A DNA stretch of 28,280 nucleotides from Deltaproteobacteria bacterium (GCA_015233285.1 JADFYA010000008.1:1-28280), one strand, 5' to 3'. Shown: positions 1-8,222, counted from the stretch's first letter. Notes: generated by a model from the sequence alone, not told the origin. Program-made: numbers and translations.

Positions 1-2575
1 TTCAATTGCTTTGGCGTACGCCCCCTGCAGGTGATAATATTCCATCCGGATCAAATGAACCTCGATGGCATCATCAAGGCTTTTGGCCTGCGAAAGCAGA
101 GTTGAGAACAATTCCTCGATTTCATCTGTCACGCCGGCGTAAAAACGACACCAAGCCAAGTCGCTGTTGATCGAGAAGGTCAGGTTGTAATGATCCCTCC
201 AGCCGTTTTGAGGTAGAAGCTCTTGGGCCACGGACAGGTATTTTAGAGCTGAAGCGTAGGCGGCGCCGTTTTTGGCCCGACGGCCGGCTTCCTGATTCAA
301 TCCAGCCAATTCCAGCCGCTCTGTCTCATCCGTGATTAATCGTTGGGCCGCGTCGAGCTGGTTGACAATCTCGAAGATGTCCTCATCAGCCGGGTCCGGA
401 CCGCTATTTTTCAGAAGCAGCCTCCCGATGCGCAGATGCATTCGCTCATTATCCTCCATAAGCGAATAGGCGGCCTGCTGGATGCGATCGTGGGGAAATT
501 TGTAATGGCGTAAATCGTAGCGGATTAATAGACCTTCGCTGACGGCTTCGGTCAAATCCAACTGTGTGCTCTCCTCGCTACCTTCGTTAATGACCACCAG
601 GGTGTCGAGAGCGAAGGAGTTGCCGATGCACGCGGCCATGGTTAGGAGTTTCTGTGTCTGCGGGGCGAGAGAACCGATCTTGGCCGCCATTAACTGGACT
701 ACGTCGTCCGGGATGTTGCGCCGTTCGATTTCTTCGATGCGCCAGTTCCACTCCTTCCCGGTCGCGGTAAAGGAAATCAGGCCATCGGAGTATAGGGCCT
801 TCAGAAACTGAGTGGCAAAGAAAGGATTGCCCAGGGTCTTGGTGTGAATTAAATGAGCTAAGCGGGCCACGTTTTTCGGTTCGGAGTGCAGTGCGTCGGC
901 GCAGAATCCGGTCAAGTCGTTCTCGGAAAGATTACCAATCTGGATCGTTTCCACCCATACATCTTGCTTGGCTAGTTCGGCCAGTAGCAACATCAATGGA
1001 TGTGAGGGGTACGTTTCGCTGTCTCTATAGGCTCCGATCAAAAAAAGATGCCGCATCTGGCTGTCGGTCAATAAAAGCGACAGCAGATTGAGGGAGGCCA
1101 AATCGGCCCATTGCAGGTCGTCTATGAAGAGCACCAACGGGTGTTCGACCGTGGCGGCCGACCGGAAGAAGTTACGGCAGACGTAGTTGAAACGATTTTG
1201 CGCCGCTACGCCCGAAAGCTCAGGCACCTCGGGTTGGGGGCCGATCAATAGCTCCAGTGACGGCACCAGGTCAACCATGACATGACCAGCCTGGCCCAAG
1301 GCTTCCCGCAGCGTCTCGGCGATAGTGGCGAGCCGGTCTTCGCTCTCGGCCAACCAACCGTCCACGAGCCGCGCCAAGGCTTGTTTGAGTGCAAAATAGG
1401 GAATAGTCCGCTTGTATTGATCAAATTTTCCGTCGATGAAGTTACCGTTGCTCGCTGAGACAGGGACTTGGAGTTCCTTGACCAAGGAGGTCTTACCCGT
1501 GCCAGGGTACCCGGAGACCAGAAAGAAAGCCTTTCCCTGCCGTTCTATCACATGCTCCCTGAAGGCATCCAGCATCTTAGCCGTTTCACGGCTTCGTCCA
1601 TAAAGTTTCTGAGGGAGATAGAGGGTGTCGAACTGATCGTCCCGTCCAAGTTCAAAAGACTCGATCCGCTTTCCGGCGCTCATCATTTTCAGACAGGTTT
1701 CCAGATCCGTGCGGAGCCCGGCCGCGCTTTGGTAGCGCTGTTCTGCTGTCTTGGCCATCAGCTTAGCCACAATTTCTGATAACATGGAGGGGATGTTGGG
1801 GTTCACCTCGGTGGCGCGGGGCACCGGGCTGGCAATGTGGGCATGAACCATTTCGACCGAATTCGTCTTTTCAAAAGGCAGCCTGCCGGTCATCAATTCA
1901 TACATGCTTACCCCCAAAGAATACAGATCCGAGCGGTAATCTACCTGATGGTTCATACGACCCGTCTGTTCCGGAGATATGTAGGCCAGAGTTCCTCGAA
2001 GCGAATTGGGTTGTCTGTGACCGGGATTAGTGGGTGACAGCCGGACAGCCAGGCCGAAATCGATAAGTTTGCAGACCCCGGTTTGCCGGTTGCAAACAAT
2101 ATTGGACGGGTTGACGTCCTGATGCAAGATATGATTCTCATGTAGAAGGTGCAAGGCCTCAGCCACGGTGATAAATATCCGAAGAACCTCTTCCAGCGAG
2201 AACGGGCAAACTTTGAGCAACTTCTTAATTGATTCCGCATGAAAGTCCTCCAGAATCAAGACCAGCGTATTCTGATATTCTTTAATATCGTGGACCTTTA
2301 TTACTGGGCTTAGGTCCAGGGAACTGAGAAGCTCAAACTCATGTCGATAGCGCGCCAGGTCCCTGGTCCTTGGCCGAACGCCCTTGAGCATTTTGAGAAC
2401 CGCTGGTTGGTTGTCGCCGTTCCTTCTTCCACGGAACACTATTGAGGTCGAACCCTCATAAATTGTCTCTAATATATTGTAATCATTTAGTTCTTTTATT
2501 AGAACACCCCCCCGCCCTCTTAAATATTCCAGTTAGTCGATCCTTAAAAGCTGGTTTTAGAAATCCTTTCGACAT
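1..2575 (-). CDS. Ser/Thr protein kinase fused to AAA-type ATPase (PknB + predicted ATPase), 3' part outside window; start disrupted
   Basis: The minus frame is open from 2532 to the left edge, about 830 codons with no stop. A PknB-like kinase domain comes first: glycine loop YEGSTSIVFRG near 2430-2460, lysine in VLKMLK, catalytic loop HQDVNPSN near 2100-2125 (Gln replaces the usual Arg of HRD), DFG as LIDFGLA, then GTLAYISPEQTGRMN. A STAND/AAA ATPase follows, with Walker A GYPGTGKT at about 1489-1512, Walker B LVLFIDDLQWAD near 1110-1130, and a helical, TPR-like region to the edge. Large relatives usually continue into GAF and histidine-kinase domains; that part is not visible here. No ATG, GTG or TTG lies upstream of the glycine loop in this frame. 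Either translation starts near an ATA at 2497-2499, or the ATG at 2573-2575 was joined to it before a +1 base change in the 7-C run at 2507-2513. It is probably cytoplasmic, as no membrane segment is seen. Confidence 0.85.
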
Positions 2576-3081
2576 AAGAATGTTGATCGAATTTTGGAAG
2601 AATTTGAAAAAGCAATTTAACTTGTTGTGTTATTTTTGGCAAGTCCGAATTTGGCGCTGGTTCAGTTTAATGGAACCAGGACCCTGCCGGAGTTGGAGGC
2701 AGAACAGGACCGGCTATCAATGGGATATCTTCCGAGTTTTACCTTAAAGCCTGCCTCGATTGGATCAATCTGCCGGAATATGATAATTTTGGGGCGGTAG
2801 AATCAGGTCAAGCAGCGAATTCCGACCACTTGCCGGTTCTATTTGTGCCCTGTCAAAGTAAGACTGGTAGGTATCCGGTGTAAAGCATGGAATGATCGAT
2901 GAGTTGATTCGAAAGAATAGCTGATTTGGTATCTTGGGCACAATCAGGCGATATTGCGTGTTATGAGGAGTTGGGACTCGGACTCTGCAATTCTATTCAT
3001 ACGTGCGAAAGGGCAATGGTCTCCTTGCGAGAGGCCACAGAGCATCGGATGACCTGATCCAGAAGCGTTGTCACGAACCAG
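2576..3081. other. about 500 bp without a recognisable gene
   Basis: Only short open frames occur here and none has a ribosome binding site or a recognisable product. A plus-strand frame of about 60 codons near 2625-2800 is peptide-like but isolated. The stretch separates the kinase-ATPase gene from a decayed DUF1566 copy and is probably eroded former coding sequence. No tRNA, terminator or convincing promoter was seen. Confidence 0.4.
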
Positions 3082-3277
3082 CTATATTTGGATGACATTG
3101 CAAGCCAAATCTATCTTATTATTATCACACCACCGACCTTGAGGACTAAGTGTGCCCCTGCAAGTGAGGCATGATGGATGCGAGCCCGGAAGCTCATCGG
3201 CAGAGGCCGGGAAGGTCACCAGACACGACAGACAAGTGAGCCCCAAAGCAATCAGTAACTAGCGTGAGATTCTTCAT
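3082..3277 (-). pseudogene. DUF1566-family exported protein, N-terminal remnant
   Basis: One minus frame reads LLIALGLTCLSCLVTFPASA followed by DELPGSHPSCLTC and RGTLSPQGRWCDNNK, ending at TAG (3082-3084). This matches the signal-peptide end and the Cys-rich N-terminus of the two intact paralogs just upstream (GELPTSHPSCVVC and QGRWCDNK in the 4059-4616 gene). The expected start, ATG AAG AAT at 3275-3277, is one base out of frame with the body, with a TAG between them. The whole DUF1566 domain that should follow (DWRLP, YWS, VWPVR) is absent. The fragment is therefore a frameshifted, truncated fourth copy. The conserved spacing of the two Cys (PSCxxC) and of GRWCDN makes the homology clear despite the short length. 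Confidence 0.7.
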
Positions 3278-3393
3278 AGGTCCTTGATCACACACATCTC
3301 CTTTCGATAGGTCAGCCGGCACGGACAGGAACCGGCCTACCCCATGACCATAAAAATATAGCGTTATTCCTGATAACACCTGGAACTCAGACA

Positions 3394-3945
3394 TCAACGT
3401 CGGACCGGCCAGACGAAGTAGACTTCATTTTTTGACCGCGCCGATACGCTGCCGTCGCGCAGGTATACGGTCCACGCTTTGTTAGTATCGGCAGAAGAGG
3501 GAGAGATCGACCAATAAGGATATGATTTGACACTGGTAAAAAAATACTGCGAATAATTACTGACGGCCTCTGTTCCGGTGGTTAGGGTTTTGAGTTCTTT
3601 TAATGTCGGCAAACGCCAGTCACCCTCTTTAGAACCATCGTTCAGCGAGGATGGAGATCCATTCCTGGGGACATTAGCCTGGTCTGCCGCGTCCAAGAAG
3701 GCAAATGTGCTGCTCCAACCAGCGTCTTTCAGCCAGATCAGGCCGGTGCTCAAATCAGTTATTGTGCCATTCTTATTATCACACCACCTGCCCAGAGGAC
3801 TGATCTGCCCCGTGCAAGTGAAACATGAGAGGTGTGACGTAGGCAACTCACCGGCATAAGCAGGGATGTCGGCACAACCTATCAAACATATCGCCATGAC
3901 GACGGGCACAAACCAGTCCGGAAGTTTTGTCTGTTTCTTATACAT
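3394..3945 (-). CDS. exported DUF1566 (Lcl C-terminal-like) protein, copy B
   Basis: A 183-residue product starting at MYKKQTKLPDW. I chose this ATG over one 11 codons upstream because GGAGGTCCC immediately precedes it. A basic start, then a hydrophobic stretch (FVPVVMAICLIG) and a likely signal-peptidase I site after AYA, before GELPTSH. LIGC inside the hydrophobic part could also be read as a lipobox, but the paralogs share only the A-x-A|GELP site. The mature protein has a Cys pair (SCFTC), GRWCDNKNGTITDLSTGLIWLKD, then the DUF1566 signature DWRLPTLKEL, a YWS-type strand and terminal VWPVR. The domain occurs in secreted or surface proteins and its function is unknown. It is the middle member of a tandem array of four related genes, downstream of copy C with a 113-bp gap. 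Confidence 0.85.
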   Translation of the reverse strand: MYKKQTKLPDWFVPVVMAICLIGCADIPAYAGELPTSHLSCFTCTGQISPLGRWCDNKNGTITDLSTGLIWLKDAGWSSTFAFLDAADQANVPRNGSPSSLNDGSKEGDWRLPTLKELKTLTTGTEAVSNYSQYFFTSVKSYPYWSISPSSADTNKAWTVYLRDGSVSARSKNEVYFVWPVRR

Positions 3946-4058
3946 GGGACCTCCAGTTATAAAATAAGTAGGCAACATTATTGATCCGAGTCAAAGGCCA
4001 TGGAAATTGGGCCTCGCTTTGGTCACCAAATCTCCGGATATCCAAAGAACCAACTCGA

Positions 4059-4616
4059 CTATGGTCCGCTTCGGACTGGCCAAACATAAAAATTGTACCC
4101 TTTAGGGTACCAAATCACCGTACCATCGAACAAGTTGGAGGTAAACGCGTTGTCCGTAGAGTAAGTATATGAAGTACAGGCCCAATAACTATCCGGTTGG
4201 ATGCCGGTGAAGAAATAAGCCGAGGAATATTTTACGGCTTCTGTTCCTTGGGAGAGGTTCCTTAACTCATTTCCCGAAGGCAATCGCCAATCACCCTCTT
4301 GAGAACCATCGGTCAGCGTAGTTGGATTTCCGGCCTTGACCTGGGCCGTGCGATCAAATGAGTTGTTGTATGGTGATTTCCCGCCCCAGGATGCATTTTT
4401 TAGCCAGATCATTCCCGTGTTCATATCGGTCACGGTGCCGTCTTTGTTATCGCACCATCGTCCCTGTGAACTAAGCTGTCCTTTGCAAACAACACACGAA
4501 GGATGCGAGGTCGGAAGCTCACCGGCATAGCCCGAGATGGCAGAGCAAATTAATAAACATAGTGCGATAAGAACAATCGCCGACCAGTCGGGTGGATTCG
4601 TTCGTTTATCAATCAT
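4059..4616 (-). CDS. exported DUF1566 protein, copy C
   Basis: A 185-residue product starting at MIDKRTNPPDW; GGAGGATGATCCC precedes this ATG, so the ATG five codons upstream is less likely. The signal peptide has core SAIVLIALCLLICSAISGYA with probable cleavage before GELPTSHPSC. The mature part carries the same Cys pair (SCVVC), GRWCDNKDGTVTDMNTGMIWLKN, EGDWRLPSGNEL, YWACTS and VWPVRSGP as copy B, so B and C are clear paralogs from local duplication. The region between WLK and DWRLP differs in length and sequence, as does the segment before VWPVR, so these may be the variable faces. The molecular function is unknown; a periplasmic or secreted location is inferred. Confidence 0.85.
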   Translation of the reverse strand: MIDKRTNPPDWSAIVLIALCLLICSAISGYAGELPTSHPSCVVCKGQLSSQGRWCDNKDGTVTDMNTGMIWLKNASWGGKSPYNNSFDRTAQVKAGNPTTLTDGSQEGDWRLPSGNELRNLSQGTEAVKYSSAYFFTGIQPDSYWACTSYTYSTDNAFTSNLFDGTVIWYPKGYNFYVWPVRSGP

Positions 4617-4718
4617 GGGATCATCCTCCATAATGGGTAGATAACAATCCGGGGGGCAACGGCAACCATATATTCATCTGCTCCATCAGAGGAACAAGTA
4701 AGCGAATACTCAAATCAT

Positions 4719-5096
4719 CTATTGTCCGCTGCGAACCGGCCAAACGTAGTGGGGGTTGTTATTATAGTCAGTGCTAATGATGCCTTGGTAATTTGGGTAA
4801 TAATAGACGACATGCGCGATGGTCTGATCGCCGGAGTTGGTAGTACTCGACCAGTAGTCGGCCGACTGGACGCCGATGAACAAACACGGGTTGGAACTAC
4901 TGACAGCCTCGAGCCCGGACGAAAGAGTTTTCAAGTCCTTCGGTGTGTGCAAACGCCAATCCCTTTCGGATGATCCGTCAGATAAAGAGGCCGGAAGCTC
5001 TCCGGCGGAGGCTGGGACATTGGAATAAGCCAATAAACATACAGAGATAACACCGGCCAGGAAACAGATGACCAATCTTCTTTAATCTTTAGCCAT
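4719..5096 (-). pseudogene. DUF1566 exported protein, copy D, with early stop and internal deletion
   Basis: The natural start aligned with the paralogs is ATG GCT AAA GAT at 5085-5096, followed at once by TAA (codon 5). The same frame then continues RRLVICFLAGVISVCLL (signal-peptide core) to ASAGELPAS. It then jumps straight to LSDGSSERDWRLHTPKDLK, lacking about 55 residues present in copies B and C, including the Cys pair and GRWCDN. The C-terminal half (YWSSTT, HYVWPVRSGQ) is intact. A TTG at 5073-5075 just after the stop could allow reinitiation and a 118-residue product, but that would start inside the signal peptide. I call it a decaying copy; a functional shortened protein is the alternative. 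Confidence 0.7.
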
Positions 5097-5168
5097 AGGG
5101 ATACCCACAAATTTATTTGGTTGTTTCTATCAGAAAATAATTCCCCTCAGTGCCATTCCAACCAGGTA

Positions 5169-5636
5169 TTACCGGCTACCCTGACCAAGATTAAAGAGCA
5201 TCTCCCAAGCATTGTTCGATGGCTCATCACCCGCCGGGCAGGTTTGGATCTGGATGGAATGAGCCGGGTCATAGATGCTGCCAGAAGCGTCCACACCCCA
5301 AGAAATACCAGACCCAGACCGGTCAATTACATAAAAACGTGAACCCCAGTTGTTTCGGTAGACAACCGTAAAATGAATTTTACTCGTTGACGATTCAATG
5401 AATCCGTCCATGGTACCGGGAAAAGCGTCCTGGGAGGCAGATGTGTTAACCACTGTGCCCCGAATCGTGGCATACGCCGAACTCCCTGTTCCCACCTGTT
5501 CCACGACATAGTTACACTTGGTGTTAGGGTAATTGGTATCGTAGACGCAACCCGGCCAGCTAGTTGCAGCCTGGCAAACAGGTAAAAACAACCCGGAAAC
5601 GAACAAAAATACGGTTAGGACGATACCTTTTTTCAT
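5169..5636 (-). CDS. small secreted protein of unknown function
   Basis: A 155-residue product from MKKGIVLTVFLFVSG; GGAGGGAAGT lies directly in front of this ATG, so a start 25 codons upstream is rejected. The signal peptide ends at VCQA, before ATSWPGCVYDTNYPNTKC. The mature part is rich in Ser, Gly, Thr and aromatic residues with a predicted beta pattern (YATIRGTVVNTS, SKIHFTVVYRNNWG, RFYVIDRSGSG). It has Cys residues near both ends (CVYD, KCNY, QTCPAG), which suggests disulfides. I do not recognise the family. It is preceded by a sigma-54-type promoter at 5695-5710 and followed by the DUF1566 array on the same strand, so these exported proteins may be co-expressed. Confidence 0.75.
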   Translation of the reverse strand: MKKGIVLTVFLFVSGLFLPVCQAATSWPGCVYDTNYPNTKCNYVVEQVGTGSSAYATIRGTVVNTSASQDAFPGTMDGFIESSTSKIHFTVVYRNNWGSRFYVIDRSGSGISWGVDASGSIYDPAHSIQIQTCPAGDEPSNNAWEMLFNLGQGSR

Positions 5637-5694
5637 ACTTCCCTCCATTATTGAGAATTTGATTTGAGGTTGCCCTTCCACAACAACAAGACGC

Positions 5695-5710
5695 AGCAAA
5701 GATTGTGCCA
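5695..5710 (-). promoter_or_regulatory. sigma-54 (RpoN) promoter, -24/-12 element
   Basis: The minus strand reads TGGCACAATCTTTGCT, which fits the consensus TGGCAC-N5-TTGCW at every defined position, with GG and GC at the required spacing. The -12 GC lies about 60 bp before the ATG of the secreted protein at 5636, so transcription would start near 5685 with a leader of about 50 nt. No activator binding site was identified. The match is seen in the sequence; activity is inferred. Confidence 0.6.
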
Positions 5711-6190
5711 ATCGTTCAATTTATCTAACTAATAAAAAGAAATCATTTTTTTCATCCGATCCAATCTCTGGTGATGCCAACTGCCAACTTGCTCGATACC
5801 GACCTGCCTACCCGGTCAGCCTTCATCTTATGATAGAAGGAGTAATCATATAATTTTTGGAGAAACTCTCTCTGTTGAGTATCACCTAAAAACGTCATGA
5901 AATAACATGATTCCGTACACGATGCAAGCGAAACCATGCTGCGTCGTATAGACTGGGAGCTCTTAGATATGGCTTTGGAATGGCGTGAAGAATTTGGTAT
6001 CCTGTTGCGCCGAGCCAGAAACTGGCCACAGGTAATCAGGCCGATAACTAAAATTGTTATTAACCTGCTAGACCTTGTCGCCGATTCGGAAATCCCCTGG
6101 CTCCCTGGATATGCTCTCCCCGATGGGTTAAGTGCCCCCTGCAATTGGGCCTTCAGATTACCTGCCCCAACCGTCCCTTTGTGCATCGGC
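5711..6190. other. 480 bp with overlapping unassignable frames
   Basis: Two long frames run on opposite strands (minus 5752-6207, plus 5936-6223). Neither has a good ribosome binding site or any motif I recognise. The minus frame has one hydrophobic stretch (LITILVIGLITCG) and an end rich in Phe, Tyr and Lys. I see no basis to choose either as a gene. The segment lies just downstream of the terminator of the truncated gene at 6262. Confidence 0.3.
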
Positions 6191-6226
6191 GAAAGAAAAA
6201 GCCCCACCAGGTTGAACCGGTAGGGC
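6191..6226 (-). terminator. Rho-independent terminator
   Basis: The minus strand has a GC-rich hairpin (arms AGCCCTACCGG and CCTGGTGGGGCT around a TTCAA loop; 6200-6226, one mismatch and one bulge), immediately followed by TTTTTCTTT. It lies about 35 bp after the stop codon of the truncated secreted-protein gene at 6262 and would end that transcript. Confidence 0.65.
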
Positions 6227-6261
6227 TGATGATCTATTTCAAATTTACCCTTCCGCGACCT

Positions 6262-6384
6262 TTACTTAGCCGAACTGAGTCTAGTCACGGTCCAGGTTGT
6301 CTTCTGCCCGTCACTGGTTGTCCGAGATACCTGGCCGCTAGCGGTCCCAATAAAACTAAAGGTGGCGCTGGTCACCTGATTATA
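6262..6384 (-). pseudogene. 3' end of a secreted or extracellular protein gene, cut by the IS66 element
   Basis: The minus frame YNQVTSATFSFIGTASG then QVSRTTSDGQKTTWTVTRLSSAK ends at TAA (6262-6264) and is followed by a good terminator. The composition (Ser, Thr, Gly, alternating hydrophobics) resembles beta-rich extracellular proteins. Going upstream, the frame meets the inverted repeat of the IS element at 6384 and then an in-frame TGA, so the 5' part is missing. I looked for it on the far side of the element (7973 onward) and did not find it, so the original N-terminus seems to have been lost. Confidence 0.5.
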
Positions 6385-6401
6385 CGTACACGTTCACGGG
6401 G
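6384..6401. repeat. left terminal inverted repeat of the IS66 element
   Basis: An 18-bp sequence, exact reverse complement of 7955-7972; the two sequences diverge directly inside the repeats. Confidence 0.85.
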
Positions 6402-6436
6402 TAATGCCTCTGAATTGTATTACTTTACGATCCACC

Positions 6437-7837
6437 TCAGGTCAGGTTTCTGCCCTTTGTAATAGGCGTCGATGGCTTTACCAGAATGGGGAAGGTCGGT
6501 ACTTTTTTCATTCGACAGGTCTGCTTTATGGAGAGCATCCTTTCCACCCATCTGTTTCCTTTTTCGCTCTGGGTGCCGTGGGTCCGCTTTCGCCATAAGA
6601 CGCCAAAGCGCAAAGTCCTCTCGCCGAGATTGTTTGTTGGGTCGACACCTTGAACCTCTAAGAAGACCCAAAGAGAGTCGATCTCCTTGATAAGGAGGCG
6701 CGCGAACACTCCAGCCTTATCCTGGCGATGGTTGTGGGCGAATACCAGTTCGATAAAACGGGCATAGAAGCTGTTCCACTCCTCCAAGCCGGGCGGATCC
6801 TTGGCCCAGCTGCAAAGCAACTGGAGGCATTCCTGGGCTTCTTGGCCAAATCGGCTGACCTCCTGATCGCTTTGTTCGGCTAAGCCTTTAGCCCTTCTAA
6901 TCAGGTGGGATAGACATGTTTGCCGCAAACTGACCCAGTTTCGGTAAACGCCGTAATTATCGCTGACCAAGATGCCGGTCCATTCCTTGATCAAAGAGAG
7001 GAAGGCTTCTTTGGCGCGGTGTTTTTGGACCATGAAGTAGGCGGCTGAGCTGTTGACCATCACCCATAGCCAGACAAGCTGATGCTTCAGATACCAGGAT
7101 GTCTCATCGATGTGGTTGATTCTGGCCTTTCTGGCTACCCTGCCGAGACGGTCATAAATAGGTTTTATGGCCTCAGAAGTCCGGTCAATGTTTTTCTGAA
7201 TGGCGCCGAGGGAAATGGGTACCCGGAATACTGAGTTGATGAATTCCTGGACGGCTCTTCGGCTGTTTCCTTGCGTCCCGCTCAACTCGGCCGAGGCGCT
7301 GAACCTTGGCCCATAACCGGTGTGGTGACCTTTCGGGAGAGTAGCTTTAACGATCTTTCCGCATTGACGGCACACGGTTTGATGGAGGATGAAATGGGTT
7401 ACCTCCATCTTGATCTCAGGCAGTTCGATCTCCTGATGGGTATAGAAAGACTCCATCGAGTCCGGATCAAACTGGTCATTTCCACACTCACAGGCAGAGG
7501 GCATAACCTTGATCGTCTCAGTTGGGCTCAGGAGCTTCTGCTCATGACCAGGATGTCCTTCTTGACCGCCTTGTTTCCGACCGCTCCTCTTAATGACCTT
7601 TTTGGGTTTCTGATAAGGGTTATCAGTTGAGGAGGGTTTGCTGGAATTCGTTGAGTTCTGGTTTAATCTGGCGGCCAGGTCGTCAATCTTTTTGCCTTGC
7701 TCAAGAATCTGGAGTGACAGAGACGCAATTTGAGCCTGCTGTTTAGCAGCAGTCTCTTCCAATCGTACAACGTATTGCTTAGCCCAGGAGGGGAGCTTAA
7801 GCCATTGCGATTGGCTATATGGTTTCTCGATAGTCAT
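6437..7837 (-). CDS. IS66-family transposase (TnpC type)
   Basis: The 466-residue protein catalyses transposition of the surrounding element. An N-terminal Gln-rich coiled coil (about 20-60) carries the leucine-zipper-like segment of the family. SGRKQGGQEGHPGH follows, then two Cys pairs (CECG about 116-119, CRQCG about 156-160) of the zinc-finger region. The DDE catalytic core shows HIDETSW (Asp244), VSDNYGVY (Asp293) and NNLGERTLR (Glu406), followed by WRKRTHGTQSEKG. Length and motif order are normal for the family and no frameshift is visible, so the element may be active. The ribosome binding site is weak, which is common for transposases. It is unrelated in function to the neighbouring signalling genes. 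Confidence 0.93.
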   Translation of the reverse strand: MTIEKPYSQSQWLKLPSWAKQYVVRLEETAAKQQAQIASLSLQILEQGKKIDDLAARLNQNSTNSSKPSSTDNPYQKPKKVIKRSGRKQGGQEGHPGHEQKLLSPTETIKVMPSACECGNDQFDPDSMESFYTHQEIELPEIKMEVTHFILHQTVCRQCGKIVKATLPKGHHTGYGPRFSASAELSGTQGNSRRAVQEFINSVFRVPISLGAIQKNIDRTSEAIKPIYDRLGRVARKARINHIDETSWYLKHQLVWLWVMVNSSAAYFMVQKHRAKEAFLSLIKEWTGILVSDNYGVYRNWVSLRQTCLSHLIRRAKGLAEQSDQEVSRFGQEAQECLQLLCSWAKDPPGLEEWNSFYARFIELVFAHNHRQDKAGVFARLLIKEIDSLWVFLEVQGVDPTNNLGERTLRFGVLWRKRTHGTQSEKGNRWVERMLSIKQTCRMKKVPTFPILVKPSTPITKGRNLT

Positions 7838-7954
7838 GCATCATGGCATAACAGATTTTTTGGAAAAAGTCGCGCTTTTTTTCTCGACTTTTCATTTTGT
7901 TAGGCCATATTTGCCATACGAATTATATGGCCAAAATCAGACGGGCTCAAGACC

Positions 7955-7972
7955 CCCCGTGAACGTGTACGT
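7955..7972. repeat. right terminal inverted repeat of the IS66 element
   Basis: Exact reverse complement of 6384-6401. It lies about 120 bp upstream of the transposase start. Confidence 0.85.
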
Positions 7973-8118
7973 TTTCCCGAATAAAGCTGGTAACGACAAA
8001 ATCAAGATGCGTATCTCAAGTCCAACGAAGTTTTGGCGATGGGCACAATTTTGGGCACAGTGACCAAATTAAGGCAAAAAAAAGGAGCTAACTCTGAAGG
8101 CTAACTCATCGTATTCTT
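7973..8118. other. AT-rich segment between the IS element and a tRNA fragment
   Basis: No complete gene is present. A short direct repeat GCTAACTC occurs twice near 8089-8109, and GGGCACA occurs twice at about 8041-8060. On the plus strand several frames end here (for example one ending at 8063). The layout resembles the end of a site-specific integrase gene next to a tRNA, but the fragment is too short to identify. Confidence 0.25.
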
Positions 8119-8165
8119 TGGTGATTGGGACGATAATCGAACTCGTACAGCCACGAGGACCGTGG
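8119..8165 (-). tRNA. 3' fragment of a long-variable-arm tRNA (Leu/Ser class), probably an attachment-site remnant
   Basis: The minus strand reads, in order: a 5-bp hairpin CCACG-GTCCT-CGTGG (8165-8151, like a long variable arm), a T arm ACGAG-TTCGATT-ATCGT (8146-8130; four of five pairs, canonical TTCRA loop), seven acceptor bases CCCAATC, discriminator A and CCA (8121-8119). The spacing from T stem to CCA is exactly that of a tRNA. No 5' acceptor strand GATTGGG or anticodon arm can be found upstream, so only the 3' part exists. Such fragments are typical of the duplicated core left by integrases that target tRNA 3' ends. A tRNA-like chance match is the alternative. Confidence 0.45.
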
Positions 8166-8182
8166 TTAACCTCAGATCGGAT

Positions 8183-8222
8183 TGTCCTTTAGTGTCCCTT
8201 AATGTCCTTTGAAGTCCTTCCA
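8183..8222. repeat. tandem decamers TGTCCTTTRA, 4 copies
   Basis: TGTCCTTTAG, TGTCCCTTAA, TGTCCTTTGA and AGTCCTTCCA follow each other with an exact 10-bp period at 8183, 8193, 8203 and 8213. The first three differ by one to three bases and the fourth is weaker. They start 17 bp from the tRNA-like fragment. One-turn spacing of short direct repeats next to a tRNA 3' end is what integrase arm-type sites look like. Confidence 0.6.

Larger units (their letters stand above)
6384..7972 (-). mobile_element. IS66-family insertion sequence (single-gene type)
   Basis: The element of about 1.59 kb is bounded by perfect 18-bp inverted repeats, ACGTACACGTTCACGGGG at 6384-6401 and its complement at 7955-7972. 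It contains one transposase gene on the minus strand. Only the TnpC-type gene is present, without the tnpA and tnpB helpers of classical IS66, as in the ISBst12-like branch. The 8 bp outside each end do not match (ctgattat versus tttcccga), so the usual 8-bp target duplication is absent. Confidence 0.85.

Noticed and set aside
566..2037. Several plus-strand frames over the kinase-ATPase region
   Set aside because: They are antisense shadows; the minus frame is open throughout and carries all kinase and ATPase motifs.
3194..3397. A 67-codon minus frame as a small protein
   Set aside because: It is out of frame with the DUF1566 remnant, which explains this stretch better.
4018..4030. Palindrome TTTGGTCACCAAA upstream of DUF1566 copy B as an operator
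   Set aside because: A single 6+1+6 palindrome in this length of sequence can occur by chance, and no second copy was seen before the paralogs.
3946..4058. Cyclic-di-GMP riboswitch in the leader of DUF1566 copy B
   Set aside because: A faint AAAGC/GGCC resemblance is present but the conserved core sequences of GEMM riboswitches are missing.
5752..6223. Opposing open frames of 151 codons (minus) and 95 codons (plus) as possible genes
   Set aside because: No ribosome binding site, no recognisable domain, and each could be the shadow of the other; I only describe the region.
7973..8093. C-terminal remnant of a tyrosine integrase on the plus strand
   Set aside because: The position next to a tRNA 3' end and the GGGCACA repeats are suggestive, but no frame shows the catalytic Arg, His or Tyr motifs; too short to call.
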